Shown here one piece after another: positions 10,160 to 23,598 of a DNA stretch of 64,000 bases. The stretch is from positions 124,001 through 188,000 of the forward strand of contig OENT01000001.1 in the NCBI GenBank assembly GCA_900239685.1. Reading direction: 5' to 3'. The notes beneath the pieces are model-generated. The model did not search any database, was not told the origin of the DNA, and worked only from the letters and a program-made list of their open reading frames with translations. The DNA comes from Rotaria macrura (Eukaryota > Rotifera > Eurotatoria > Philodinida > Philodinidae). Positions within the stretch are counted from its first letter, which is position 1; every line of letters starts with the position of its first letter. A program made the position numbers and the translations under genes.

Positions 10160-12551
10160 ATGATCGAACGATCGCTTTATTTATTTCCACTTTCAGTCTG
10201 TCTACTTGTACCGCTTGCTTATTTTCTTTCGTAAGTAATCGGTATGGTTTGTATTCTTCGATTGTAATTAGATTGTCTTTAGGTTTATTGTTGCAGTTCA
10301 ACTTGGACATTCAAAATTTGAATTTCCATTCTTAAGGTATGCATACATCATCTTGCAAGAATTCTGATTCTGAGTTCTTGGTTTTTCTTTTGTTTGAGTC
10401 AATATGAGAGACAATTTTATTCAATAGCGTCATATTCAGTTTTGATATTTAACTCGAAACAAAACCCTAATCTAGAAATGATTTTAGATCTCAGCTTTCA
10501 TTTTAATCTTATTAAATGTGCAGGTATGAAGTCAACCATGTGTACTGCAATTATGAAAATAATTTTTAGACTTCTCTTTTCCATCTACCATTCGATTATA
10601 TATTTCATAAAAATAATTTCATGTTTCAGTCGATCATCTACGGATTCACCAGAATCATGTATCTATTCACAAATAATAAATTTCGCTTCTTTTGTTCGTA
10701 AGTTAATCATCATCATAGAGCATAAAGATAAGTCAAATAAAATTTTCTTTGAATTTATAGTTTTCATTACAATATATATACGTTATCGTCAATTGTAAAT
10801 ATAATCTATATGATAATTAAGATACAAGAAATAATTCTTCCTCATGTTTTTGTTTTTTTTAGATCCCAACTTGTTCGTAATAATCCAACATGTGGAAAAA
10901 AATATACACAAGCAAATTTTATATTTTTCATTTGTGGTATTACGACGGCATTCAGCATGAGTATTATTTCAAATTTTCCAGTTCGTAATCTAATGTTTTG
11001 TTTTGTTTTGGAAATATTTTCATTTTTATTATTACTATTATTCTTTTAGCATGCTAATGTATTTCCTGTTCGATTGTTTGCAACATATTTAACATTTGCT
11101 GCTAGTGTAGGAGCACTCTATTGTGAAATGCTTTTATCATCATGGGTTCGATCATTATTATATTCAAGTCGACTACTACCAATTACGCGCACTATACTTA
11201 CAATCACATGTACTTTGGCATTATTTGCATGTAAGAATAAATTATAAATTAGCTTTAGATATTCGTATCAGACGAACACATTGTTGTTTTTATCTATAAC
11301 ACTGATATCCGTATGTAAAAATCTTTCGCTGTTTTTCTTTATTTGCTAAATTTGCTCGAAGACTATGGAAATGATTGATGAAATGTATACAATGAATATT
11401 GATTTCTTGTTGTATTTCAAATATATTATTTAGTAGATTAATGAGTTTCGTACGTGATCAAGCATATGAATGATTCTTAAAGTTAGAAAAAACTGGAGTA
11501 TAGGTACTATCAAAAAATACACGACTTAAGAATATTATAAAAATTTTCACAAATACTAGTATTAGTTCAATCATGTTTTATTGATAGTATAAAGAAAATA
11601 AAGACTTCAATATAATACTATATGAATTCTTACAAGTAAATAACAAGAATGAATAATAATGAGTTCGAACAATAGAATCGAATATTCATCATATGATTCA
11701 TTAAGAACAAGAACGATGAATAGTTTTGCATTACTCTCTTCATATCATGTGCTCATTGATGTGTATCTATGTATGTAATCGATTGATTCGTTCCATTGAG
11801 TTAATATGGTCGTTATGTATCATATCGTTTATACATATAACTAGGTCCTTATTTGTGTAAAAACATGATACGTATCATTGAGTTGACGTTTATTTATTCA
11901 CCAATGATTATTATTTTTGTTGATACTGGTTCATCATAATTTCTCAAACGAAATTTGAGAATAAAAATAAACAAAAGGTCAAATCTTTTCTTTTTTTTTC
12001 TAACCGAAATACATTTCTCAAGAAGAAAAATACGATGAAATATGAAATAAACGTCTTCGAAATTGTAATCATTTCCTAGTGCTATAGTATAGTAATCATA
12101 TTATCTATGATGAACATTATTTTTCTTTGGAGACAACTATCAGAAATCCTGATGAAAAAGTGAATTTCTACCAGGATATAATTTATTGACTAGATTGATT
12201 TTTATTTTTAGTGAATATCAAACATAATTTGCTTTGTTCGTTTTCTTTTTCAGTTTTCTTTTTTCAAACAATTACTGTTGTCAAATATGATAATGAAAAA
12301 AAACTTTGGACACCAACAACTCCTGTATGTGAAATTGGAGATGTTTTAATTGCACAAAAACCTACATTTCTTTTCTTTTCTCTCTCAATGTTTAGGGTTG
12401 GACATATCACTTGTGTACGATAATATCAACGTGGGTTTTAACCATATGTCTTCTAATTTATACTTTCACATTAATATTTGATTTTCGTCATATAAAAGTA
12501 ATATCTCCCAAAATTTTTCTTACAAATGATATTGTTGACGATCAAGATTAG
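10160..12551 (+). CDS. DRAM-like: DRAM-family (Frag1/DRAM/Sfk1) membrane protein
   Basis: Eight exons (10160-10230, 10283-10336, 10630-10697, 10761-10794, 10863-10980, 11050-11230, 12212-12324, 12396-12551) encode 264 residues; DRAM2 has 266. The first two exons give a start-of-protein transmembrane helix running into LSFIVAVQLGHSKFEFPFLS. Then comes RSSTDSPESCIYSQIINFAS, matching the DRAM signature ISDTGTxPPESCIFxQMLN. Later segments YIRYRQL, IISNFP and HANVFPVRLFATYLTFAASV follow the family order, and KKLWTPTTPGWTYHLCTIIS leads to the last helix. Six membrane spans are expected. DRAM proteins sit in lysosomal or plasma membrane and promote autophagy in vertebrates; the rotifer role is inference. 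Exon 7 may instead start at 12254 (also in phase). Intron 6 is about 980 bp; the rest are 40-290 bp. Confidence 0.88.
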
Positions 12552-14900
12552 TTTATGCATTCATCCTTATACAAATATATATATATATATTTAATGTATA
12601 ATCCTGTTTGTTGTTTCTTTTTGTATACATGAAAATATCAGTGATTCGCCGTTTTCAGCTTCCTACATAATCTGTATATACACATAATTAAAAAAGAGAA
12701 AAAATATTTGTCTTTTTTTGTATGTTATTGTATCTGTCTTATTTGATTGCATGTGACCAATCTTGATTACGTGTTGTTTTGTATGTTCAAATTCTTTTTA
12801 TAAATAAATTTCAATGGGAAAAAAAGCCAAGAACAAATAAAAATAAGTATCATATGTTGTAATTATTGTTGTCATCATCACCTTTAATTAAAGACCAAAT
12901 GTATTCCCAATTTTGTAGATCGGCTCGAATTCGATAACAATGTTTATGCATAATATGTCAATGAATCAAGTAAGATATGTTCTTGCTTTATGTGTTATGT
13001 ATTGAGAAAGTAAAAACAGGAAAAAAACTTCTGTTGCATAAAATGGTGAAAACTTATTCCATCTTCTCTGTCGTAGAATAGTTTACGCACTATTATTATC
13101 ATTATAGAAAATAAGTATCTCTAGACCTAGCTGCTATATTTTTAAGTTATTAAATTATGAAAACTGTTAGATGAGAAGAAGTTGATGGAAAAAAAATTTG
13201 AAAATCTTTTATAGTTGTTTCTTAAATTTCTATAAGTACTACTTCAAGATCCGGAAATAACCTTGTGTAAGTATTTGTGAACGTTAAAGATGAAAGCTAA
13301 TTATAAATAGCTATGTGCAATAAAAAAAAAAGAATTCTTTTAAGCGAGATTCTTTTGTTAGACTGTTGCATGAGTGATCCTTTCTGAGCGAAATTGCCTT
13401 TTCAATAGAAATAATAGACGGTCTTGTTAAGCTACATATGTACGTTTTTTTTGGATGCAACAGTACGAATTTTCGCTATCCATTACAATGTTTAATTTGA
13501 TTGTATTTCTCTCTGATTGATTGCTCGAATGTCTACCGAATTCGGCATAATAACGTATGATATGGAATAATTAAAAAAATGATTTAATAATCAGTCAATG
13601 ATGTAGCTTATGCCTATTGTTTTAATTACGGCCAATGAAATCATATTCATATTTTGCAAGGATTGTTACATAGGAAAATTTCAAATATATATTTATGAAT
13701 TCAAGTGCCATTCTGAATTCCTCACTGGTTCTTTTGCGAGAAAAAATATAGTAATTTAGATATTCCCGAGAAAACTAATTGTTTTACTATTTACGAACTT
13801 TATTTAATTTCTTTTTCTTTTGTTTAAACAACATTTTAAGAGTTTTCTGATTAAAAAGCGTTAGGATTTCATCTTTTGACATTTTATATGCATGAGATAA
13901 AGCGTTCATTCTTTATATAGATAGTCATGCGACTCCATGTAATAAATCATTAACAGTCTATTAGATTTAATAACGGGGACAAATAACAAGAAACAATAAA
14001 ATTCACATACACATCTGTTGATAAGGAGGTTCTTAATAATATTAGAGGAGAGACTTTAATAAAAATATGCAACTAATAATGAAAACTTCAATCAATCTTA
14101 ACAAGATTATAGTGTACAGATAGTGTATGATATTAATATTTAAGCGTAATACTTCAAAATATATAACCGAAAATCGATACGAATATACATATATATATAT
14201 ATATTTATATGAGATTAGTAATACAATATTTTATAATGAAATACTTTTTTTCCTCTTAAAATGTGCATTGCAAATCTTTTAAGATATTCTTTTTTTCTAT
14301 CTTGCCATTATTATTTTGCAGTTTTTTCGGATTAAACATGATCATCATCAAGAAACTAAAGCCATGAGAGTTTTCTTTGGAAACATTTTAGAATAATTGT
14401 CTATTCTTTTCTTATTCAGTTGTTGATTTCCGCTGAGCGACCACATGCATCTGACTGTCTACATGTCACGAGACCAGAAGATAAAAAGAATAGTGTAGCA
14501 TGCATGCGTGCTAAATTGTTCCGACAAGGGTAATAAGATCAGTGTTTTGCGTGCGTGTACTATAGTATAGGGAATGTCACATTTGTTTTGTTCTCATTTT
14601 ATGAACGCGGTTCTGTAGAGATAATATTTACGTTTCCACATGTTGCTAATATGTAAGAAAAGAAAAGAAAGAAGCAGCTCAATGGTATATTATTGATTGA
14701 CTTATATACAGGGATGATTAAAGCCATGTTTGTAAGACCGTTGACGATGAAATCAACATATCTTAATTATTTGATCGATTGAGTAAATACGGTGCGAACC
14801 ATTAGCACTTCTTACTCAATTTAAAACAAATGTATCAGTATGACAATGACGAGCAAAAACTTCTTATCATTCGTCTGTCATTATCAATAGCATAACCCTT

Positions 14901-14929
14901 GAGAAGAAGAAGAAGAAGAAGAAGAAGAG
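14901..14929. repeat. (GAA)n microsatellite
   Basis: About nine GAA units in a row, non-coding. Confidence 0.9.
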
Positions 14930-15051
14930 TACCACGCTAATCGAAAAGAAAGAACGCAGGGCTACATTTTTATGTATATATGTGTATGATTGCCTTTACT
15001 TATTCTTCTTTAATGTTTGCTATAATAGTTCTTCGTTCTATACATCGCTTT

Positions 15052-15288
15052 CTAACGATGTAAGTCTGGCGCTGACGTTAACATTTTTTTTCCTCCAATT
15101 ATAGCATTGGCACCATAGAAAAGAATAATCATGATTTCAGAAACATTCCAATTCCTATGATAATTATCAATATTATTAAAAGCAGCAGACACATTCGTGC
15201 ACAGATACACACATTCCATCATATAATATGCTGTAATGATAATTTCGCTCACTTGATTTTCCATTGCTAGCATTTCTTTGTTTCCCAT
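15052..15288 (-). CDS. Hypothetical small ORF (78 aa), weak
   Basis: A minus-strand frame starts MGNKEMLAMENQ with A-rich sequence before the ATG and ends ...LTSAPDLHR. The start MGN would allow N-myristoylation. There is no homology I recognise, no neighbour supports it, and an open frame of this length can occur by chance. Listed only because it is the largest open frame in a 3.8-kb gene-free gap. Confidence 0.12.
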   Translation of the reverse strand: MGNKEMLAMENQVSEIIITAYYMMECVYLCTNVSAAFNNIDNYHRNWNVSEIMIILFYGANAIIGGKKMLTSAPDLHR

Positions 15289-16274
15289 TTTTCTTTTAGC
15301 AATGATTAAGTCATAGTACTAGTTATACTTCTATCACCACAGCACGATACCATGGCTTCTCTGATTTGAATAGCAGCACGAATCGCTTGTATTGTTATAT
15401 TGAAAAATAAAATCACAATAGAAATAAAAAAAGAAATACACGTACATTATTCATTCATTTGTTTTTCATTAATTTTGCTTATATTCGTCGATTCTATTTT
15501 TTCTTGTTTTCTTAAGAAAAGAAAAAGGAATAACAACGAATTTTTATTATAACGATTATAGTGTCTCGTTTTCTTGAATTCATTTTCAAGCATGATAGAT
15601 TCACTCCCTCTTGCTACACATCAAAAAGTAAGTCATGAATAGAAGAAGCTGCAAAGTCGAATGAAAATAGAGAAGTGACGATGATCTCTAGATATGTGTG
15701 CGTGCAGGCATGTGCATGATGCTTGTCAACTTCATACCCGTCGAATAAGAGAAAGAAAATTATATTTTCTCATCCTCGCTTTTGTCCTGTCTGTGCGCAT
15801 GCACACACAGATATATACACAGTTGCATATAATAACAATTCGAAGGCAGTAATCAACAGGCTTGACTCTATTTCATCAGAAGACAGATTTGTGCGTAGAA
15901 TTTTGAGGATCTAATCATCTTATCATTAAAGGTTTTTATCAATGATATTCATTCTCTATTTGTCGATTTCATTAGATTGTGATGCTCATAGAAATTTAGA
16001 TATTATTCTTTCCTTTATCATTTCATGTTCGCGTTTCCTCTGTCGCAGAAAAAAACAAATCTTGTTCTTTGTTTCTCTTTTTGAGCTTTTCCCTTTTCTT
16101 TCTATAAAGAGTATTGAATAACATGCGGCAGTCGTGACAGAACGACGTTATGAACGTGTAAGCTAGAATAGACAACTACTTATATAAATATATACCTTTA
16201 TGTGCTTCTCCATCTTGGCACGCGTGGTTTTTTCAATTCAGTTAGTATTTTTTTCTTAATGTCATGGAAAAATT

Positions 16275-16290
16275 CTTTTTCTTTCTTTAG
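16275..16290 (+). promoter_or_regulatory. Candidate splice acceptor before the PLCL-like start
   Basis: A strong polypyrimidine acceptor (TCTTTTTCTTTCTTTAG, ending at 16290) precedes ATG 16335 by 44 nt. The frame opened by the nearer ATG at 16292 closes at once, so the acceptor defines a short 5' leader. Confidence 0.35.
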
Positions 16291-16334
16291 AATGGGAATT
16301 AAACGCGAAGTCAACCAGCCTGTCAAAGGCTCTG

Positions 16335-19300
16335 ATGATTAAGGTTCAACCACCAAAATCTCTTATTACGTATAATTTAATTCATGACCATGCTATCAAT
16401 TATAAGAAATATTCATCGACAATGAATGGTGAACATACTAAAGAAGAAGATATAGATGAAAACAATACTACTAATTTATGTTCATCATCGAATAGCACGG
16501 CATCAAGTGTATCATGTCGATCATCATCTCTCTGTACAGAAAATGTTTTACGAAAACATCAACAAATAAATCGACGTCGAGCATTTTTTAATGATGATGT
16601 TATTGCTAAAACTGACAACAGTAACAATAGTTATAATGATAATAATCATTCTGCAACCGTTGATGATAATACAGAAACTTCAACTAGACAAAATGATAAT
16701 GATGGTCTAATCAATGACGAAAATTCAGTACTAATTAAAAATATTAACGAGGAAACCCAAGCAAATAAACCATTAAAAAGAAAAGTTGTGTCATTTAGTA
16801 CAATGCCATTCGAGAAAAAAGTTGCCGATGGTAAGTCAAAGATACATGTATAAAAGAAAAATTCCTATTGTTTAGTCCTATCGAAAAATCTACTTATCGA
16901 TGCATTAATTTCCATTTTTATTCATCCGAGCAGCGTTTAAGAAAAACATTCATATACATATATATATATATATACTAATGCATTTTATCTAGTTTGCGAT
17001 TGCCTTCGTTACATGCAAGAGGGAAGTGATTTTCTCAAAGTCCGATCATATGCACGTCAATTTCGTCGTCTATATAAATTGAACGATACATTGACAGCAA
17101 TCAGTTGGTATCCGACATCGAAAAAACCATCAAAAGCAACAAGTAAGTTTTATATGAAGAGAAAACAAAAAATAATAAATCATGATTTTTTTATTGTAAT
17201 TTCTTTTAGTTCCTATTGATTCGATAAAAGAAATACGATTAGGAAAAACTACGGAACGTCTTCGTGAATATGCTCATCAATTTCACAATGAATCACTTTT
17301 TTCAATTATTTATACCAATGAAAATAATCAATACATGTCATTAGATCTTGTTGCAAGTAGTGCTGACGAAGCAAACATCTGGGTAACTGGTTTATCATGC
17401 CTTATTGCTGATCAAGGAAAACCATCATCGCCGGCAGGTAACTGAGGAAAAATGATTATTTAATCCGTCTTAGAGATATTTGCGTGTTTTCCTAGTGCAT
17501 AGCATTAATCAAGTCAATTCTTTCGGATGAAATGTATTTTTTTGCTGTATGTAACCATTGATGACATTGGCATAATTTTATTATAGAATAATGAGTTTTA
17601 TATAAAAACATGATTTCTTGACATTAGTATTGTCGTCCGGAAACTTGAAAGTCTTTTCCTTCCGTTTACTTCAAATCGTTAATTTTCAATGTTCTTTAGA
17701 AAGGTGATATTTTAATGAATTCTTCCTCACTTGCATAGATTTTCTACTGCGCACTGTCTAAAATCCATTATATGAAATACGCAATGTTCTTCCCGAGTAA
17801 TAGGGAAACATAATAAAAATTTGAAATCATAAAATACATTTCCGAAAATCAATAAATGTATAATTAGTAATTAAATGATCTAATTCATAATTTCAAATTT
17901 AGATCTAGAAGATCGTCAGCAAATGCGTAATCGATGGTTACGTGATGTATTTGCTGTTGGTTTACCATCACCTATTGGTGAATCGGAACAAATAAATCAA
18001 AATGACGATCGACCCATTACAACAACGAATTCTATCGATGAAGACGAAGCCATACGATTATTAATTGATTATGGAATTTCAGAAGATAAAGCTAAAGTTC
18101 GATTACAAGTAAAAATCATGTTCTTTTTCTTTGTGTTTCTGAAATAATCGAAAAAGTAAAATCTTCTCTAAGGAAATACAAACAATTAAGGCTGAAAATG
18201 CACGTGGATATTTTTCAACGGAAGAACTTGTAAATGTATTCAAAGAACTTTCAACTAGACCAGAAATATATCATTTACTTGTCAGGTTGGTTTTAATTCT
18301 TGATTAAGACTTTTATTTTGTTCTCTTTTCTATGAAAGATATTCTCGTAATCAAGACTTTTTATCAACGGAAGACTTAACATTGTTTCTTGAAGCTGAAC
18401 AAGGAGTAAAATAAGAAATACGAAAAAATGATTGTATGTATACGAACGTCATTTGTTTTTGTTTGATATTGATTAGATGTCAAAAGTAACACGTGAGAAA
18501 TGTGCAGAAATCATTCATGAATTTGAACCATCAACTGAAGCGAAGCTGTTAAGACACTTAGGCATTGATGGTATGTTAGACGAAAATCAAGCCATAAAAG
18601 TTAACTTAGATATAAGAGATATTTCCTTTTTCTTTTGAAGGTTTTACTAATTATCTTTTATCACCTGAATGTGATATATTTAATCCAATTAATCGAAGTA
18701 TATGTCAAGAAATGAATCATCCACTAAATCACTATTTTATAGCATCATCACATAATACGTAAATATGAATTAATTATGATTTTAGTTTTTATGTTTGTTT
18801 TTCGAAAAGATTTAACATTGAAAGTTAATTAAGATAATACGATTATGAGAAAAACCGATATGAATATTAATTCTATCTTAGAAAGAAAAAAAACTCATAA
18901 GCAGAAGAAAAAGTTTGTTTTACTCTTCTGGAAAATTTCTTATTGGAACGGAGACAATTTTACTTGTACTATTCAATGATTATCGAGTATGTTCATTTGT
19001 ATATAATATCTTCAATTTTATTTCAGTTGAAATTTAACGTTGGGCTATATTATTACTACTATGATTACTATTTGACATGAAGTATGAATATATTTTAGAT
19101 TGATCTAGTTTGTGTAGTGAAAATAGCATGTTAGTATAAAAAGAATTAAATTAATATGATTCATGGATGTGAATTATCTTTATCTATTAGTCCAGACCGA
19201 TCTAGATAGAGTGATAGTTGTTTTCTATTTGCATACACTAAACAACTAGAAAATATTTAGTCACTTTTACATGCGTTTCTTTGCGTGCAGAATAAGTCTT

Positions 19301-22300
19301 TACTAATCTATTCATTCGTGAAATCAAAGATTCTTTGAAAAATATATTGTTTGTGTTCATAGATTTCTATTGGCTGATCAATTAAAAGGTCCATCAAGTG
19401 TTGATGGGTTTATTCATGCATTAATGCGTGGTTGTCGCTGTTTGGAACTTCATTGTTTTGATGGGCTTGATGGTCAACCATCGATTCACAATGGAACCTT
19501 AACATCTCGTATACCTCTGAATGAAGCACTTGAAGCGATTAATAATTATGCTTTCGAGACATCTAGGTTGCTTATTGCAGTGATCTAAAAATAAATATTT
19601 CTCCTTTTTAATTTGTTTTTCAGTTATCCGTTAATATTATCTCTCGAATTACAATGTAGTGTTCGTCAACAAGAGCGTGTCGCCCAACTACTAATTGAAA
19701 TATTTGGCGATAAAATATTTCTTGATCATCTACCAGTGGATACAAATGCTCTCGTCAATACATATCAGCCATTACCATCACCGAATGATTTACGAGGAAA
19801 AGTCATAATTAAAGTACGAGAAAAATTTAGAAAACTTCGAACTTCTTTCTAACTTATAAGAAAAAATAAATCTTGTCTAGGGCAAAAAATTACCTTCATC
19901 AGTATCGAATGATATCAATAAAGAATATGAAGAAATTACAGATGATGAAGATTGTTATGAAGATAATAGAAGACGATCGAAAAAGGTTTTCATATACGAT
20001 CAAACAAAATATGAAACTCTGTTTTCTTTCTGCAGGATATTAACAGTAAAAGACATCGAAAACTAGCTCGTGCATTTTCAGATCTTGTTTGTTTACTTCG
20101 CTCCACACCATTTGAAGATTTCGAAACATCATTTAATGAACGTAAGAAAAAGAAATTCTTTAAAGAAAGAATTATGGCAAATTTTTTAATCCATGAAAAT
20201 TCTAGAACAATCGGGACAAGTATGTACATTCAGTGAAAATGCTGGTTTACGTTTAGCAACTAGCGATGCAGAAGAATTCGTTAATTACAACAAACGTTTC
20301 CTATCACGTATATCTCCTGGTACTTGGCGTGTTGACTCATCGAATTTGAATCCACAAGATTTTTGGAATGTTGGCTGCCAAATGGGTAGGTTTTGCATTT
20401 ATAACAATAATCAATCGATTCGGCATTTGTTAAATTAAAATCAAAGCACAACCAACAAATAGAAAATGTAGACATATCAATGGATTTTCTTTTCGGAGAT
20501 AAATATGGTGAATAGATGCTTTAGCTAGAATGCTTCTTGCTCGTTTTGCTTGAGGCTTTTCTATAAATTTGAATTTAATATGAATCTACATCAAGCATAT
20601 GATTATTATACGACAAAAAAAATACAAATAATATTTGCTGAACTTGATAAAAACGTGCCATAAACGTGAAACTATCCTTTTATGCTCTTTTTTTGTGTAG
20701 TTGCCATGAATTATCAAACAGCAGGAAAATTTATGGATGTTTACTTTGGCCGATTTTTAAGTAATGGTGGATGTGGCTACGTACTCAAACCAACATATTT
20801 ACGTTACGATAACGCTACTGCAGCTGCTGCAGCTTCATCGTCAATTGTCAGTGGCAGATTTTCCACTAATCTCTACTCATCAAATACACCTCAAATACTT
20901 CATATTAAAGTATTTCCAAAAAAGGAACATTTATCTCATTTTAATCGGATCTTTTTTCTTGCCAAAAATTAAAACAGGTAATCAGTGCTTTGCATCTTCC
21001 AAAACCGGAACAAGCAGAACTAAAAGCAAATTCTGTTGATCCTTATGTTGTTGTACAAATATTTGGCGTACCGAGAGATTGCGATGAAGTACGAACAAAA
21101 ACTGTTTATCATAATTGTAAGCGAACAATCTTTGTTGTTTTTTCAATGAACGAATCAACTTGATGGAAACAAAAAAAACAATTTTTTTCCTAGGGGAAAG
21201 TCCACAATTTAATGAAGCATTTGAATTCGAAATAGCGTTTCCAGAATTAGCACTTGTGAGATTTGTTGTACTTGATGACGAATCACTTGATTATGATTTT
21301 ATTGGACAATACACATTACCATTTGATTGTATTCAAGCAGGTAAATCACGAGATTCAAAAGCAATGTTGATGTTTAACTGAAGTTATATATATAGGCTAT
21401 CGACATGTTCATTTGTATACTATTGGTGGTGATATCATTGCCAATGCTTATCTATTTGTACACATTGTTGTCAACAGCAAATCATTAGCTGTTGTATGTA
21501 CAATGTTTTTATTCTTATAATAATCTCTTTCATATTAAATTAGAAACCTCGTCGATCCTTATCCCGTTATCGTCGTTCATTATTACGTCGTAAATTGCGT
21601 GTTGCAGCATTTCGGCCAGTAAATCATCGACAAACTGATGATCTCTTCAAAGTATATAGATACCATAGACATATTATTCTGTGAAATTTCATTGTTTCTT
21701 TTTTTTTCCTATTAATAATCCATAGACAGTTATTCAACCATTAGAAACTGCCTTTGAATATCGTCATGCTGTTGAACAAAGTCTTTGCGAATTAAATGAA
21801 ATGTGTGGTTTACCTGATATATCAAATGTAAAACAATGCGTACGAAAAATTGCCAGTCGAATACAAAAAGCAAATCTTGTCGGCACTGTTACTATTCGCA
21901 ATCAATCGGGTGTAAGTTTTCAAGAAAAAAAACAACAAACAAGGATTGTTTACCCTAGCAATATCACACATGATATTCATATCAAATCGTTTTTGTAAAC
22001 AACCAAGGACACAAATGATAAGAGAACAACTATTAGTTATGGAATAATATTTTTTTTCTATCTGTTGTCCTCTTTATTAATGACTGTAGCCGTAACAGAA
22101 TCGACAGAACTATCTTTTCATAATATCATGAATAGATAATTAGCAAATATTTGGCGTTCTTCAGAATTGACATTAACAAATTTTCACATTTGCTTTTCAA
22201 GGTACCCATTTTCGAATATTCTACAGCATTACCAGAACTATCTCGTCAAAGTGTTGTTGCGTTGGAAGAAGTATGTTTAATGAAAAAGAAATAGAAAGAA

Positions 22301-22778
22301 TTCTTAAGATAATCAAAGCAATAATAATTCTTTTTTTTTTCAGGTGACGAATCGATGTCGAGCTTTAATTGAAAATGGCAGTGTAATACATAAAAAAGTA
22401 ACGAATGCATTTATATGAATCTTTCGACAAATAAATCTTGAATTATTTTATTGAATTTCCTAGCTATTTAATGTTCAAACAGAAGTGTGCGAGATGAGTA
22501 AAGACATTCCAAAGTTACTTGAAACTAATGGTCTACGTGGAAAAAAGTTTACCAAAGCAATTGATAATTTCTCATATAATCTTGCTCTACTTAATGGTCA
22601 AACGGATTTATTAAACAAAGCTAAACAAGACGCAAGTATTACTATACGACAAGTAAATAATAAATATACACTCTTATTATATTTATTGAGCATTTTTGTA
22701 AACAATTTTTTCTGCCATTTTTAGATTCTCGAAGCAGCTGAAACAACACATTTACTTGTTCAGACTGAACAGTCATAG
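16335..22778 (+). CDS. PLCL1/2-like: PLC-related, probably inactive protein (PRIP/PLCL family)
   Basis: Twenty-three exons chain in phase to 1169 residues (PLCL1/2: about 1100). Exons: 16335-16830, 16993-17142, 17210-17437, 17903-18108, 18173-18285, 18339-18405, 18477-18570, 18641-18758, 19363-19566, 19624-19813, 19881-19985, 20036-20141, 20206-20385, 20701-20909, 20978-21116, 21194-21340, 21396-21493, 21544-21651, 21726-21911, 22202-22270, 22344-22397, 22464-22652, 22725-22778. Order: low-complexity N-terminus; PP1-binding motif KVVSF (150-154); PH domain ([16 protein letters not shown]); EF-hand region; PLC X box (ASSHNTFLL); Y box ([20 protein letters not shown]); C2 domain ([12 protein letters not shown]); and a PRIP-specific C-terminus ([20 protein letters not shown]). 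Catalytic positions in PLC-delta1 numbering: His311, Asn312, Glu341, His356 and Glu390 appear kept (H489, N490, E519, H533, E567), but Asp343 is His (H521). PRIPs bind InsP3 and PP1/PP2A and act in receptor trafficking rather than lipid hydrolysis. Family assignment is firm; inactivity is inference. Confidence 0.93.
16951..16975. repeat. (TA)n tract in PLCL-like intron 1
   Basis: Alternating TA run within the first intron of the PLCL-like gene. Similar short TA runs occur at about 8285, 12575, 14180, 32945, 36888 and 56180. Confidence 0.85.
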
Positions 22779-23248
22779 TTCAATTTTTTAAAATAACATA
22801 TGCGCAACTCTTCTAACCGGTGTTCTCATTTTTATTGAATCGAACGTAATGTCCTCGTTTGTTTTTCTCTTTCTTTAATTTTGAGTAAACGCTGTATTTC
22901 TCCTGATTGTCTATGTGTTTTACCTGTGCTTCAATATATATGTGTGCGCATATCTATGATTATTTTACTTTTGTTACAATGGGAATGCTTTTTTTTTACA
23001 AATAAAAATATTCTTTAATGGACGATCTAATGAACAAAAGAAAAATATGTAGACACAACAATTGACGATCAGAGATTACATGTACGGGTCATACAAACAG
23101 TGGGTAACCTTCTTGCATTTGCGAGTCATTCTTATTATTACTTATGCCATACGAGATATAAAAGATGGTTATACGCAAGTCAATGTATGATGTGTATTCC
23201 ATTTATCGATGTTCGCTTTTCTCTTTTGCTCTCCGTGTACCTCGCTCT

Positions 23249-23268
23249 TGCTCTCTCTCTCTCTCTCC
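23249..23268. repeat. (CT)n tract upstream of the CCDC141-like gene
   Basis: CT microsatellite about 330 bp before ATG 23599, in the 820-bp gap after the PLCL-like gene. It may be promoter or leader sequence; no further signal is visible. Confidence 0.8.
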
Positions 23269-23555
23269 TCCATTCAGCCAACCACATAACCTATCTTTCA
23301 GTCGGGTCTGTTGTTCTTGTTTCTCTTTTCTTTTCTTTTTTTTCTGATACATAACCCCAACGGAAGAAGGATAACACTATCGAACAGTGCTGTCGTAAGC
23401 CTTGTGTCTGTATGGTTGGTGATTGTGGCTAGCACAATTAGAAAGGGTAGAATCTCTTACGCGTTCCATCCATTATTAATACCAATAGAGTCTATTGTAT
23501 CTGTGAAAGAACAACTGTCAAAGGTCAACAAGCTTTAGTAAAAGGGTGGTGGTGA

Positions 23556-23570
23556 ACATTTTATATTCAG
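23556..23570 (+). promoter_or_regulatory. Candidate splice acceptor before the CCDC141-like start
   Basis: ATTTTATATTCAG ends at 23570, 28 nt before ATG 23599. It resembles the acceptor-like sites before the other starts in this window. Confidence 0.3.
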
Positions 23571-23598
23571 TACAATAAAAATACACATTGCTAAACCG

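Larger units (their letters stand above)
12552..16334. other. Intergenic region between DRAM-like and PLCL-like genes
   Basis: The first 300 bp look like the 3' UTR of the DRAM-like gene, with AATAAA-type signals near 12800. The remainder has no supported gene. It includes a GAA-type microsatellite at 14901-14929, TA runs near 14190, and a 78-codon minus-strand open frame (15052-15288) that I could not link to any family. The right end presumably holds the PLCL promoter. Confidence 0.5.

Noticed and set aside
16335-22778. Calling this gene an active PLC-delta
   Set aside because: The PP1 motif, the TDDEDCYED linker and the C-terminal [17 protein letters not shown] segment are PRIP/PLCL features, and a calcium-binding Asp is replaced.
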